Positions 1-7,738 of a stretch of DNA of 19,494 nt are shown here, piece by piece. Each line of letters begins with the position of its first letter. Within the stretch, counting starts at the first letter, position 1. A program made the translations under genes and the position numbers. Source of the DNA: Hodarchaeum sp048939725. GTDB taxonomy: Archaea; Asgardarchaeota; Heimdallarchaeia; Hodarchaeales; Hodarchaeaceae. The notes below the pieces were generated by a model. The model was not told where the DNA came from. It was given only the letters and a program-made list of their open reading frames with translations, and did no database searches. The stretch spans positions 1 to 19,494 of the forward strand of contig JBHLPG010000054.1 of the NCBI GenBank assembly GCA_048939725.1. The letters run 5' to 3'.

Positions 1-160
1 CAGCATCTTCAGGACAAATGGCTATGCAATGCCCACACACTCTACAATACTCTTCAAATTCTACTTTGATAAGGTCTTGATCCATTTTAAATAGATTTGA
101 AGGGCACGCTTCAACACAATACCCACATCTGATACATAATTCTGGGATAATTTCAATCAT
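1..160 (-). CDS. 4Fe-4S ferredoxin-domain protein, N-terminal part (cut by left edge)
   Basis: The reverse strand encodes 53 codons from an ATG whose complement lies at 158-160; the frame stays open to the window edge. Two complete CxxCxxCxxxCP motifs are visible: Cys9, 12, 15, 19 and Cys39, 42, 45, 49, the classical ligand pattern for two [4Fe-4S] clusters. The second reads CGHCIAICP, a form common in electron-carrier domains fused in front of nitroreductase-type flavoproteins, so the full protein may be either a free ferredoxin or such a fusion; the sequence here cannot decide. No signal peptide or TM segment is visible, so it should be cytosolic. A GGAG lies about 13 nt before the ATG, a rather long spacing. 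The gene diverges from the kinase gene at 349. Confidence 0.85.
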   Translation of the reverse strand, partial: MIEIIPELCIRCGYCVEACPSNLFKMDQDLIKVEFEEYCRVCGHCIAICPEDA

Positions 161-348
161 TGACGTTTTAACACTCCTAAAGACTGAGTGGATCATTTAA
201 TTCTTGTTTCATATATAATTTTTTCATGATAGAGGGAAAATTCGTATAATTCGCTGTATTTAAACAGAATTATATCTGAAGTGGAATCGGATAAATGATA
301 ACTCTATGTTTAAAACAAAACATTTCGCTTATTTTCCTAGTGTAGAAC
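161..348. promoter_or_regulatory. Divergent promoter region between ferredoxin and first kinase
   Basis: This AT-rich stretch holds no open gene or RNA that I can recognise. For the minus-strand ferredoxin, the TATA-like run at 211-220 (ATATATAATT on the plus strand) lies about 50 nt before the ATG. For the kinase, TTTAAAAC at 310-317 lies about 35 nt before the ATG. No Shine-Dalgarno precedes position 349, so a leaderless or very short-leader mRNA is plausible. A weak dyad, ATGTTT-6 nt-AAACAT, sits at 306-323 over this TATA candidate. Confidence 0.35.
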
Positions 349-2760
349 ATGACTTTCGTATCCCTTCTGCATAGAGATGACATCCCAGAGGATGTTAAAG
401 AAGTAATTCGACTAGCTATTGCTGATCAAAGAAAAACAGAAGAAGCTTATCTAAAAACAAAAACACGACTTGAATTCCTACTTAAATCTAGTCCAGCGGT
501 GATATTTTCTTGCGAACCTGGAGGTAACTTCTCGACATCCTTTATGAGCGAGAACGTAAAGGACATTACTGGTTATGATGAGGGGGAGTTTATAAATGAT
601 CCGAGTTTTTGGACTAATGGTATCCATCCTGATGATAGACAACGATTGGTAGATACATTTGAGGGTATAGTTCAAAGTGAACACTATAGTGAAACCTATC
701 GTTTTAAACACAAAAATGGCTCCTATCTTTGGATGATGGACGAAGCTTCCCTCATTCGAGACAAACAGGGAAACCCTATTGAAATTGTGGGCTATTGGAC
801 GGATATTACAAAACAAAAAGAAGCAGAGGAAAAATTGCGAAAAAGTGAGGAGGAATATCGTTCTTTATTTGAGAATATCCCTATTGGTCTTTACCGAAGC
901 ACTCCTGATCACAAATATCTTGCAACAAATCCAACATTTGTTAAGCAGGTAGGGTTATCATCATTTGAAGAACTAATTTCTCTTGATCCTGATCAGTTAG
1001 CAAACCGACTGAATTATGACCGAAATCGATTTCTCGATGAAATTAATATTAAGGGAGAAGTAAGAGGTTTAGAATCAGAGCTGAAACAATCTGATGGAAC
1101 TTCAATATTCATTAGGGAGAATGCAAGAGCAATAAGGGATTCAAATGGCACAATATTATGTTATGAAGGAAGTGTTGAGGATATTACTGATCGTGTTCTA
1201 GCGGAGGAAGCACTCCGCGAGAGTGAAAAGAGATTCCGAACGTTATTCGATGAATCCCCCATAAGTCTTTGGGAAGAGGATGGCTCCCGAATAAAACAAT
1301 ATATTGAAAACCTAAGATTAAGGGGAATCGAAGACTTTAGACAGTATTTTGATACTCATCCAGAAGAAGTTATCAAAGTATCAAATCTAGTAAAGGTCCT
1401 TGATGTGAATAATGCAACACTTATGATGTACAAAGCTCATCAAAAGGAAGATCTTCTTAAGAATATATCAGTTGTTTTCGGAGAAGATTCGTTCTTGGCC
1501 TTTAAAGAGATGATAATTGCGCTTGCTGATGGAAGAAGGGTATTTGAAATTGATAGTATCAACAAAACATTAACAGGGGAAGAGATCCAAGTTTTACTTA
1601 GATTAACTGTCGTTCCTGGGTTCGAGAGTTCATTATCTAGAGTGATTATCTCTATTCTTGATATCACAGACCGTGTTGAGATGGAAAAAGCTCTCCGCGA
1701 GAGTGAAGAGAGACTCAGGGCGTTTATGGACTCTGCCACTGATAGTTTCCTCCTTCTTGATTCAGATTTGAATATTATTGAAGCTAATCAAAATATGGCA
1801 ACAGGATGGAAATTTAACAAACATGAGTTAATAGGAAGAAATATCGTTGATTTAAGGGAACGAGCAATATTTGATTCTCCTGTTGAATACACAGAGCGAT
1901 TCACACAATTACTTGATGTTATAAAGACTGGAAGCTTGTATGATGAAGAGTTTACTATTTTGCACCCCATACATGGAAAAAGATATACTTCGGTCAGAGC
2001 ATTTAAAGTAGGGACAGGGCTCGGAATTATCAGTAGAGATATTACACAGCAGAAAGAGGCAGAATTGGTTCGGAGAGAATTGGAACAGAGACGTGAAAAC
2101 TTTATCTATATGGCTTCCCATGAACTAAGAACACCATTAACAGTCATCTCTGGATATTGTGACTTCTTAGACAAACATGATCAATTCATTGATCATGATC
2201 GAAGAGATAAAATTATTAGCGTGATGAAAAGCAATGTTCACCGGCTTGAGCGGCTAACAGAAGATGTGGCTCAAGTCGCACAGATTGAAAAGGAACAGTT
2301 TCAAGTCTCGAAGAAGGAGTTTGATCTCTGTAATTTCCTGCATGAAAATTTGGACCAATATACTCAATTACTTGGAAACCAATTTAAATTTCAAAAGTGC
2401 AACACTAAATCTATCATTATTAACGCTGATCCAGACCGAATACAGCAAGTACTAGAGAATGTCATTAGTAATGCCATTAAACATACATCCAAGGATAAGA
2501 GGGAGATTATTGTTAAGGTAGAGCTACAGGATAATAGTGTTCAGATATTTATCACTGATAATGGAGCAGGGATTGCTTCAGAACACCTAGACTCCATTTT
2601 TGATCAATTCACTAGTTTTCAAACAGAATATGCTGCAGGGGGGACAGGGATTGGCCTATACTTATCACGAAAAATTATAGAAGCACATGGAGGCACTATC
2701 ACCGCTCAAAGTGCGGGGAGAGGCTTCGGATCAACTTTCATTATTAAATTACCGAAGTAA
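349..2760 (+). CDS. Soluble PAS-repeat sensor histidine kinase, four PAS domains
   Basis: This 803-residue cytosolic kinase should autophosphorylate a histidine in response to signals sensed by its PAS domains. Order: a helical lead (about 1-40), PAS1 (40-157), PAS2 (168-284), a long PAS3 (296-443), PAS4 (453-569), HisKA dimerisation/phosphoacceptor domain with SHELRTPL and phospho-His591, then a HATPase domain with N-box Asn704/Asn708, G1 box DNGAGI (Asp737-Ile742) and G2 box GTGIGL (Gly765-Leu770). Each PAS ends in the usual DIT-x-x-K/R linker. No TM helix is present, so the input is intracellular (redox, gas, small molecule or partner protein), but no ligand can be assigned. PAS3 has about 30 extra residues near its start. 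No Shine-Dalgarno precedes the ATG. The neighbour at 2843 is a paralogue with the same first and last modules. No receiver domain or response regulator is adjacent. Confidence 0.93.
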   Translation: MTFVSLLHRDDIPEDVKEVIRLAIADQRKTEEAYLKTKTRLEFLLKSSPAVIFSCEPGGNFSTSFMSENVKDITGYDEGEFINDPSFWTNGIHPDDRQRLVDTFEGIVQSEHYSETYRFKHKNGSYLWMMDEASLIRDKQGNPIEIVGYWTDITKQKEAEEKLRKSEEEYRSLFENIPIGLYRSTPDHKYLATNPTFVKQVGLSSFEELISLDPDQLANRLNYDRNRFLDEINIKGEVRGLESELKQSDGTSIFIRENARAIRDSNGTILCYEGSVEDITDRVLAEEALRESEKRFRTLFDESPISLWEEDGSRIKQYIENLRLRGIEDFRQYFDTHPEEVIKVSNLVKVLDVNNATLMMYKAHQKEDLLKNISVVFGEDSFLAFKEMIIALADGRRVFEIDSINKTLTGEEIQVLLRLTVVPGFESSLSRVIISILDITDRVEMEKALRESEERLRAFMDSATDSFLLLDSDLNIIEANQNMATGWKFNKHELIGRNIVDLRERAIFDSPVEYTERFTQLLDVIKTGSLYDEEFTILHPIHGKRYTSVRAFKVGTGLGIISRDITQQKEAELVRRELEQRRENFIYMASHELRTPLTVISGYCDFLDKHDQFIDHDRRDKIISVMKSNVHRLERLTEDVAQVAQIEKEQFQVSKKEFDLCNFLHENLDQYTQLLGNQFKFQKCNTKSIIINADPDRIQQVLENVISNAIKHTSKDKREIIVKVELQDNSVQIFITDNGAGIASEHLDSIFDQFTSFQTEYAAGGTGIGLYLSRKIIEAHGGTITAQSAGRGFGSTFIIKLPK
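2176..2197. repeat. Perfect inverted repeat inside the kinase gene
   Basis: CATGATCAAT and ATTGATCATG, ten-base arms, flank a 2-nt centre. It lies in the coding sequence just after the phosphohistidine, in the HisKA helical hairpin (KHDQFIDHDR). The translated protein is normal here and the second kinase lacks the repeat, so this is most likely a chance result of the codons used. Confidence 0.5.
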
Positions 2761-2825
2761 AATTCTTCGATCTTTAGATTACAATCTGGAATGTTTATTA
2801 ATTGTGATTGAGAAAATTTATCATT

Positions 2826-2833
2826 GAAAGGGG
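2826..2833 (+). promoter_or_regulatory. Ribosome binding site of second kinase
   Basis: GAAAGGGG ends 9 nt before the ATG at 2843, good spacing for an archaeal Shine-Dalgarno. It fixes the start. It also contrasts with the first kinase, which has none, as expected if the second cistron is read from a longer shared mRNA. Confidence 0.55.
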
Positions 2834-2842
2834 TAATCCTAT

Positions 2843-5800
2843 ATGAGCTTGGAATCTCTATTGGAGAGGCGAGACGTTCCCTCTGAGGTACAAGAGGTCA
2901 TTAAAAAGGAATTGTCTGAATTAAAAGGAACAAAAGCCAGATTAGAATATCTTCTTAAGTCAGGGCCTGCAATTATCTATGCTTGTGAACCATGGGGTGA
3001 TTATCAGACAAAATTCATGAGTGAAAATGTAAAAGACATCCTTGGCTATAATTCGGAAGATTTCCTCTATAATCCTTCTTTCTGGGTTGAAAGATTGCAT
3101 CCTGAAGACAAACAACAAGCCTCAGAATCTTTTTCCAAGATTCTTGAAACACACTTCTTTAGTGAAATATATCGGTTTCAACAGAAAGATGGTACTTATC
3201 GATGGATGCTTGAGGAAGCTAACCTTATTCATGATGAGAATGGTCAACCTTTTGAGATTGTCGGTTATTGGACAGATATAACACCTCAAAAGGAAGCAGA
3301 AGAGCAGCTTCGGAGAGAAAGAGAAAATCTCTACAGGATTTTAAATTCAACTGACGATATAATCTACATTATAAATTCGCAACATGAAATAGAATTTATC
3401 AACGCGGCTACTGAGAAAGAATTTGGACCTGTTGACGGGAAGAGGTGTTATGAGTATTTTAATGATTTCCTTGAAGCTTGTCTTTGGTGTACAGCTGATA
3501 AAGTGGCCAATGGAGAAACAATTCATCGAGAAAAGACTTTACCAAGAAATCAAAAGACTTATGACATGATTGATACACCTTTTAAGAATTTGGAGGGAGA
3601 GATTTCACGTTTAGCGATTCTACGGGATATTACAGAACGGAAACAAACAGAAGAAGCTCTACGAGAGAGTGAGGAGAAGTACCGATCCTTTCTAGAGAAT
3701 TTTCAGGGGATTGCATTTAAAGGATATGAGGACTTTTCAGCAGGATTCTTCCTTGGTAATGTAGAAGAAATAACAGGGTATAATGAGGAATCTTTTACCT
3801 CTGGAGAAATTGTGTTCAATCAATTAATCCACCCAGAAGACATTCAATGGATCAATAATGATGTTGAAGAATTCATGTCTTCCTCTCAAAAAGTAACCCA
3901 ACGGGAATATCGCATTATAGATAAGAATGGTAACCTTCACTGGATTCAAGAATCAATTCAGAAATTTTATGATGAAAAACTGAAAAGAGGAGGGGTTTAT
4001 GGCACTCTTGTGGATATCACTGAGCGGAAACAAGCCGAAGAGGCATTACAGGAAAATCAAGAATTATTTACTCAATTCATGGATCATTTACCTGCAGCTG
4101 CTTTCATCAAAGATAAAGATTCTGTAACACTCTTTGCTAATAAATTCTTGAAAGATGCCTTTGGAGGAGAGACATGGATAGGAAAGACAGCCATGGAATT
4201 ATTCCCGGAGGAGGCAGCGCGAAAAATGATTATTGATGATCAAAAAGCTTTAACTGAAGGATTACAGATTATTACAGAAGAATTAAGAGATATAAACAAT
4301 GTAGCAAATACTTACCGAACTTACAAGTTCCCAATTAAGCGAAAAAATAAGGAAAACTTACTTGGTGGTATTGGGATTGATGTCACATTACTGCAGAAAA
4401 CGGAAGATCTTCTTCGGAAAGAAAGAGAGAATTTCTACAACATCTTAAATACTATCAATGATCTGATATACATCGTTAACGTGGGATTTGAAATAGAATT
4501 CGTCAATGCAGCTCTTGAGGGAGAATATGATAAAGGTGCAGTGGGAAACAAGTGTTATGAATACTTTAATGGCTTTGATGAACCGTGTTCATGGTGTACC
4601 ATGAAAGAAGTGCTTGAAGGGGAAACAGTTCGGTGGGAAAAAACCCGTGAGCGGAATCAAAGAACTTATGATATAATTGATACCCCTCTTAGAAATTCAG
4701 ATGGTAGTATTTCATTATTATCAATCCTTAGGAATATAACTGAGCGGAAACAAACTGAAGAGGCATTACGAGAGAGTGAACTGAAGTTTCGGACATTTAT
4801 AGAAACATTACCTCAACCAGTATGGATCTATCAAGATTATCAATGTCGTTACGCAAATCCAGCAGCAGAAAAAGTAACAGGTTTTTCAATGGAAGAGCTA
4901 TCTTCAATGCATTTCTGGGACTTTCTTCATCCTGATTACAAAGAAATAGCTATTAAAGGAGGAAAGGCACTAGAACAAGGTGTTTCTCCACCTGTTAGTG
5001 AGGCCATTGTGAAATTCATAACTAAGAGCGGAAATGAAAAATGGTTGGATACCCGCTTAGAGCTAATTGATTTTGAAGGCAAAAGAGCAACTCTTATAAC
5101 TGCAATGGACATCACCAGGCGAAAGGAGGCAGAAGAAGCTTTACGTGAAAGTGAGACTAAATATCGGACTCTAGTTGAACGAGCTAACGATGGAATTGCA
5201 ATTGTTGAGGGGGGTAAGTTAGGTGATCAGTTTAAATTCGTTAACCAACGATTTGCACAGATGCTTGGATACAAACCTGAAGAACTCTTAAATATGTCTT
5301 ACGCACAGGCTGTTCATCCTGATGTTTTTCCTAAAATCAATGAACGGCGTAAAGCACGGTTAGCAGGTAAAGAAGTTCCTCTTACCTATGATTCTAAACT
5401 AATAAGGAAAGATGGCAGCCCTTTAGAAGTGGGATTAAACCTAGGAGTGATTGATTATCAGGGGGAAGATGCAGTTATAGCAATTGTACGAGACATTACA
5501 GAACGGAAAAAGGTCGAACAAGCGTTAAAAGAAAATGAGGAGAAATATAGATCCTTTATAGAGAATTTTCAAGGAATAGCATTCAAAGGATATGCAGACT
5601 ATTCTCAAGAGTTTTTCCTTGGGAAAGTTGAAGAAATAACAGGATATCTGGAGAATGATTTCCTTTCGGGTAAAATTACGTTTAAAGATTTAATCTACCT
5701 AGAAGATTCAGAACGAATAGCGCATGATGTGCTTGAATTCTATTCTTCTTCTAAAGAATCACATCGGAGGGAATACCGTATTAAAGATAGATATGGAGCT

Positions 5801-7348
5801 ATACACTGGCTTCAAGAAGATATTAAGAAGTTTACTAATAAAGAAAATAATACTGTGGGTGTATATGGAACAATTCAAGACATTACTAAGAGAAAACAGG
5901 TAGAGGAAGCTTTAAGAAAATCAGAGGAGAAATATCGCCTTCTTTTTGAGCTTGCACCAATTGGAATTGGTATTTCTAATCCTGAAGGCCGTATAGTTGA
6001 AGCTAATCAAAAAATCCTAGAAATAATGGGTTATACCTTGGATGAAGCTAAGACGATAAATCTTACGAATACATATGTAAACCCTGAAGATCGTGAGAAG
6101 CTAATTAAACGCCTTCAGATAGAACGACAGATTCAAGATTATGAGCTAGAACTCAAACGTAAAGATGGAACGCCATACTATTCTTTACTAAACATAAGTC
6201 ACATGGAATTAGGCGATCAAGAAGTTTATCTAACCACTCAGCGTGATTTAACAGAATGGAAGGAGATGGATAGGGCAAAAAGGGAAACTGAGGAAAGATT
6301 GCGAAAATTTATGGAATCAGCAACTGATGGATTTACCCTCCTTGATTCAAACTTGAATTTTATTGATATAAATAAAGCAGGATTAACAGGACTTGGATTA
6401 TCAAGAGAAGAAGTAATAGGAAAGAATTTTTTGGAGATTTTCCCTAAATTAAGGGATTCTGATACATACAAAAAATATCATGAAGTTTTAAAGACTGGAA
6501 ATCCATATTATCTCGATGACATTGATTCTGCTCCATTAATCAGACAAAAGTATTATTCAGTTCGTGCTTTCAAGGTTGGAAATGGATTAGGGATTCTCAC
6601 TACAGACATTTCTAATCGCGTGAAAGCTGAAAAAACCAAAGAGGAACTCGAACAACGACGTGACAGCTTTGTTTGGATGACCAGTCACGAACTTAGAACC
6701 CCTTTGACCGTTCTTACAGGATATTGCGACTTTCTAATGGAACATATCAATGACTTAGCCCAGCAACGGATTACAAATATACTAGGTGTCATGAAAAGTA
6801 ATTTAGACCGATTGGAACGATTAACAAGTAAAGTGAGCACAATTGGCCAAATAGAGCGAGGTATTTTTGAAATCGAAAAAACCTCTATAAATTTCTGTGA
6901 CTTCCTACAAGATACATTAGAACCCTACCATCAACTCCTAGGAAATCAATTTGAATCCCGAGGATGCTTAGAGGAGACCTCAATAATTATCGATGGGGAT
7001 CCACACAGGTTGCAACAGGTGATAGACAATATAATAGGTAATGCTATTAAACAAACGAACAAAGATCATCGAAAAATTAAAATTCAGACGAAGATATCTC
7101 CATCCAAGATAAAAATTGAAGTTATTGATAATGGCGCAGGAATTGAAACAGAGAATTTAAATGTCATTTTCGATCAGTTTGTAAGCATTCCAACAGAATT
7201 TTCTGCAACTGGGACAGGTATTGGATTGTACTTGTGCCAAAAGACATTAGAGGCACATGGAGGAAGAATTACAGCAAAAAGTAAAGGACTCGGTCGTGGA
7301 GCGACCTTTATCATTGAGCTCCCGAGAACCAATTCAATTGTTTCATGA
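2843..7348 (+). CDS. Giant soluble PAS-repeat sensor histidine kinase, ten PAS domains
   Basis: 1501 residues with no TM helix. Ten PAS modules, each closed by a DIT-x-R-K-type linker, lie at about 33-148, 155-264, 274-393, 402-518, 525-633, 645-757, 768-886, 896-1014, 1025-1136 and 1148-1256. HisKA follows with TSHELRTPL and phospho-His1282, then HATPase with Asn1396/Asn1400, DNGAGI at Asp1429-Ile1434 and GTGIGL at Gly1457-Leu1462. All catalytic boxes look intact, so it should be an active kinase. PAS2 and PAS5 are internal copies and share an identically spaced C-x10-C-x2-C set (Cys202/213/216 and Cys571/582/585), a possible metal, Fe-S or redox site. PAS3 and PAS8 are another duplicated pair (ENFQGIAFKGY). 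The first PAS and the PAS10-HisKA-HATPase end match the upstream kinase closely; the middle does not. It lies 82 bp after that gene and is probably co-transcribed. Ligands and partner regulator are unknown. Confidence 0.93.
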   Translation: MSLESLLERRDVPSEVQEVIKKELSELKGTKARLEYLLKSGPAIIYACEPWGDYQTKFMSENVKDILGYNSEDFLYNPSFWVERLHPEDKQQASESFSKILETHFFSEIYRFQQKDGTYRWMLEEANLIHDENGQPFEIVGYWTDITPQKEAEEQLRRERENLYRILNSTDDIIYIINSQHEIEFINAATEKEFGPVDGKRCYEYFNDFLEACLWCTADKVANGETIHREKTLPRNQKTYDMIDTPFKNLEGEISRLAILRDITERKQTEEALRESEEKYRSFLENFQGIAFKGYEDFSAGFFLGNVEEITGYNEESFTSGEIVFNQLIHPEDIQWINNDVEEFMSSSQKVTQREYRIIDKNGNLHWIQESIQKFYDEKLKRGGVYGTLVDITERKQAEEALQENQELFTQFMDHLPAAAFIKDKDSVTLFANKFLKDAFGGETWIGKTAMELFPEEAARKMIIDDQKALTEGLQIITEELRDINNVANTYRTYKFPIKRKNKENLLGGIGIDVTLLQKTEDLLRKERENFYNILNTINDLIYIVNVGFEIEFVNAALEGEYDKGAVGNKCYEYFNGFDEPCSWCTMKEVLEGETVRWEKTRERNQRTYDIIDTPLRNSDGSISLLSILRNITERKQTEEALRESELKFRTFIETLPQPVWIYQDYQCRYANPAAEKVTGFSMEELSSMHFWDFLHPDYKEIAIKGGKALEQGVSPPVSEAIVKFITKSGNEKWLDTRLELIDFEGKRATLITAMDITRRKEAEEALRESETKYRTLVERANDGIAIVEGGKLGDQFKFVNQRFAQMLGYKPEELLNMSYAQAVHPDVFPKINERRKARLAGKEVPLTYDSKLIRKDGSPLEVGLNLGVIDYQGEDAVIAIVRDITERKKVEQALKENEEKYRSFIENFQGIAFKGYADYSQEFFLGKVEEITGYLENDFLSGKITFKDLIYLEDSERIAHDVLEFYSSSKESHRREYRIKDRYGAIHWLQEDIKKFTNKENNTVGVYGTIQDITKRKQVEEALRKSEEKYRLLFELAPIGIGISNPEGRIVEANQKILEIMGYTLDEAKTINLTNTYVNPEDREKLIKRLQIERQIQDYELELKRKDGTPYYSLLNISHMELGDQEVYLTTQRDLTEWKEMDRAKRETEERLRKFMESATDGFTLLDSNLNFIDINKAGLTGLGLSREEVIGKNFLEIFPKLRDSDTYKKYHEVLKTGNPYYLDDIDSAPLIRQKYYSVRAFKVGNGLGILTTDISNRVKAEKTKEELEQRRDSFVWMTSHELRTPLTVLTGYCDFLMEHINDLAQQRITNILGVMKSNLDRLERLTSKVSTIGQIERGIFEIEKTSINFCDFLQDTLEPYHQLLGNQFESRGCLEETSIIIDGDPHRLQQVIDNIIGNAIKQTNKDHRKIKIQTKISPSKIKIEVIDNGAGIETENLNVIFDQFVSIPTEFSATGTGIGLYLCQKTLEAHGGRITAKSKGLGRGATFIIELPRTNSIVS
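3305..4741 (+). repeat. Duplicated Cys-motif PAS modules (PAS2 and PAS5)
   Basis: The copies lie at about 3305-3634 and 4415-4741 within the ten-PAS kinase. The proteins align through IEF(I/V)NAA, CYEYFN, the CxWC pair, ETxxxEKT and the TYDxIDTP stretch, up to the closing ITERKQTEEALRESE. The DNA is clearly diverged, so the duplication is not recent. These are internal protein repeats, not mobile DNA. Confidence 0.8.
3662..5884 (+). repeat. Duplicated FQGIAFKGY-type PAS modules (PAS3 and PAS8)
   Basis: The copies lie at about 3662-4021 and 5528-5884. Both read KYRSF(L/I)ENFQGIAFKGY, then FFLG-x-VEEITGY, REYRI-x-D and HW(I/L)QE, and end in a GVYGT linker. They are separated by four other PAS domains, so together with PAS2/PAS5 they show at least two separate copying events, or copying followed by insertions. 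Confidence 0.8.
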
Positions 7349-7738
7349 AAAATTAAAACAGAAGGGGAAATTAAACCTAAAAAGCTCTCTATCTCTCACT
7401 TTCAATGAACCCTCATTCTCTAGTATTTTAAGTTACTAACAGAGCTTTCAGACTTAAAAGTCAAAATGATGTCAAAATTAATTTTTGGTCTGTGATTACA
7501 ACAATAGAATCAGATTAACATCTTAATCTCAACCGTAATCTTCTGAATTTCTTTATTTATCCCGTCTCTTCCTAATTTATATTAAATACATCGACAATTT
7601 AGTGGAAAATGTGTAAAGGAGGATAATTCAAAACTACTATTACTTAGAAATTAGTGTCCTTAACGTTTAAAGTATCCCATGTATTTCTAGAATATGTAGA
7701 TACTTACGCGAAAGTGACGAAAAAAATCCGACACAAAT
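7349..7738. other. 390-bp gene-free region before orc1/cdc6; possible origin or regulatory region
   Basis: No credible gene or tRNA is seen. Contents: GACTT-AA-AAGTC dyad at 7451-7462; direct repeat GTCAAAAT at 7460-7467 and 7471-7478, exactly 11 bp apart; AGATTA-6 nt-TAATCT dyad at 7512-7529; a pyrimidine-rich then A+T-rich stretch at about 7549-7600; an origin-recognition-box-like motif at 7599-7622; and a near-palindrome around AACGTT at 7660-7674. Archaeal replication origins often lie just upstream of orc1/cdc6, so an origin is possible, but a promoter/operator for the initiator gene explains the same dyads. TTTAAAG near 7666 is a TATA candidate for the downstream gene. Confidence 0.35.
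7599..7622 (+). promoter_or_regulatory. Candidate origin recognition box (ORB-like)
   Basis: TTAGTGGAAAATG followed after a few bases by AAAGGAGG resembles the known archaeal ORB layout, in which a TCCAGTGGAAAC-type core is followed by a G-rich element. The TCC half of the core dyad is missing, and I see no second copy nearby. GGAGG looks like a strong Shine-Dalgarno, yet no ATG, GTG or TTG follows at a usable distance. Confidence 0.25.

Noticed and set aside
2176..2197. Inverted repeat in the first kinase as a regulatory site
   Set aside because: It lies within conserved HisKA coding sequence and is explained by the codons for a His/Asp-rich loop; no matching repeat is in the paralogue.
3305..5884. 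CRISPR or mobile-element repeats
   Set aside because: The repeats are protein-domain duplications in frame, diverged at DNA level, without spacers or terminal inverted repeats.
2843..7348. The 1501-residue kinase as an assembly artefact or a fusion of several genes
   Set aside because: One unbroken frame, regular PAS spacing with linkers, and diverged rather than identical repeats argue for a real long gene.
7464..7546. Possible C/D-box guide RNA (ATGATG ... CTGA)
   Set aside because: The boxes are about 75 nt apart, box C is imperfect and no convincing internal D'/C' pair or terminal stem is present.
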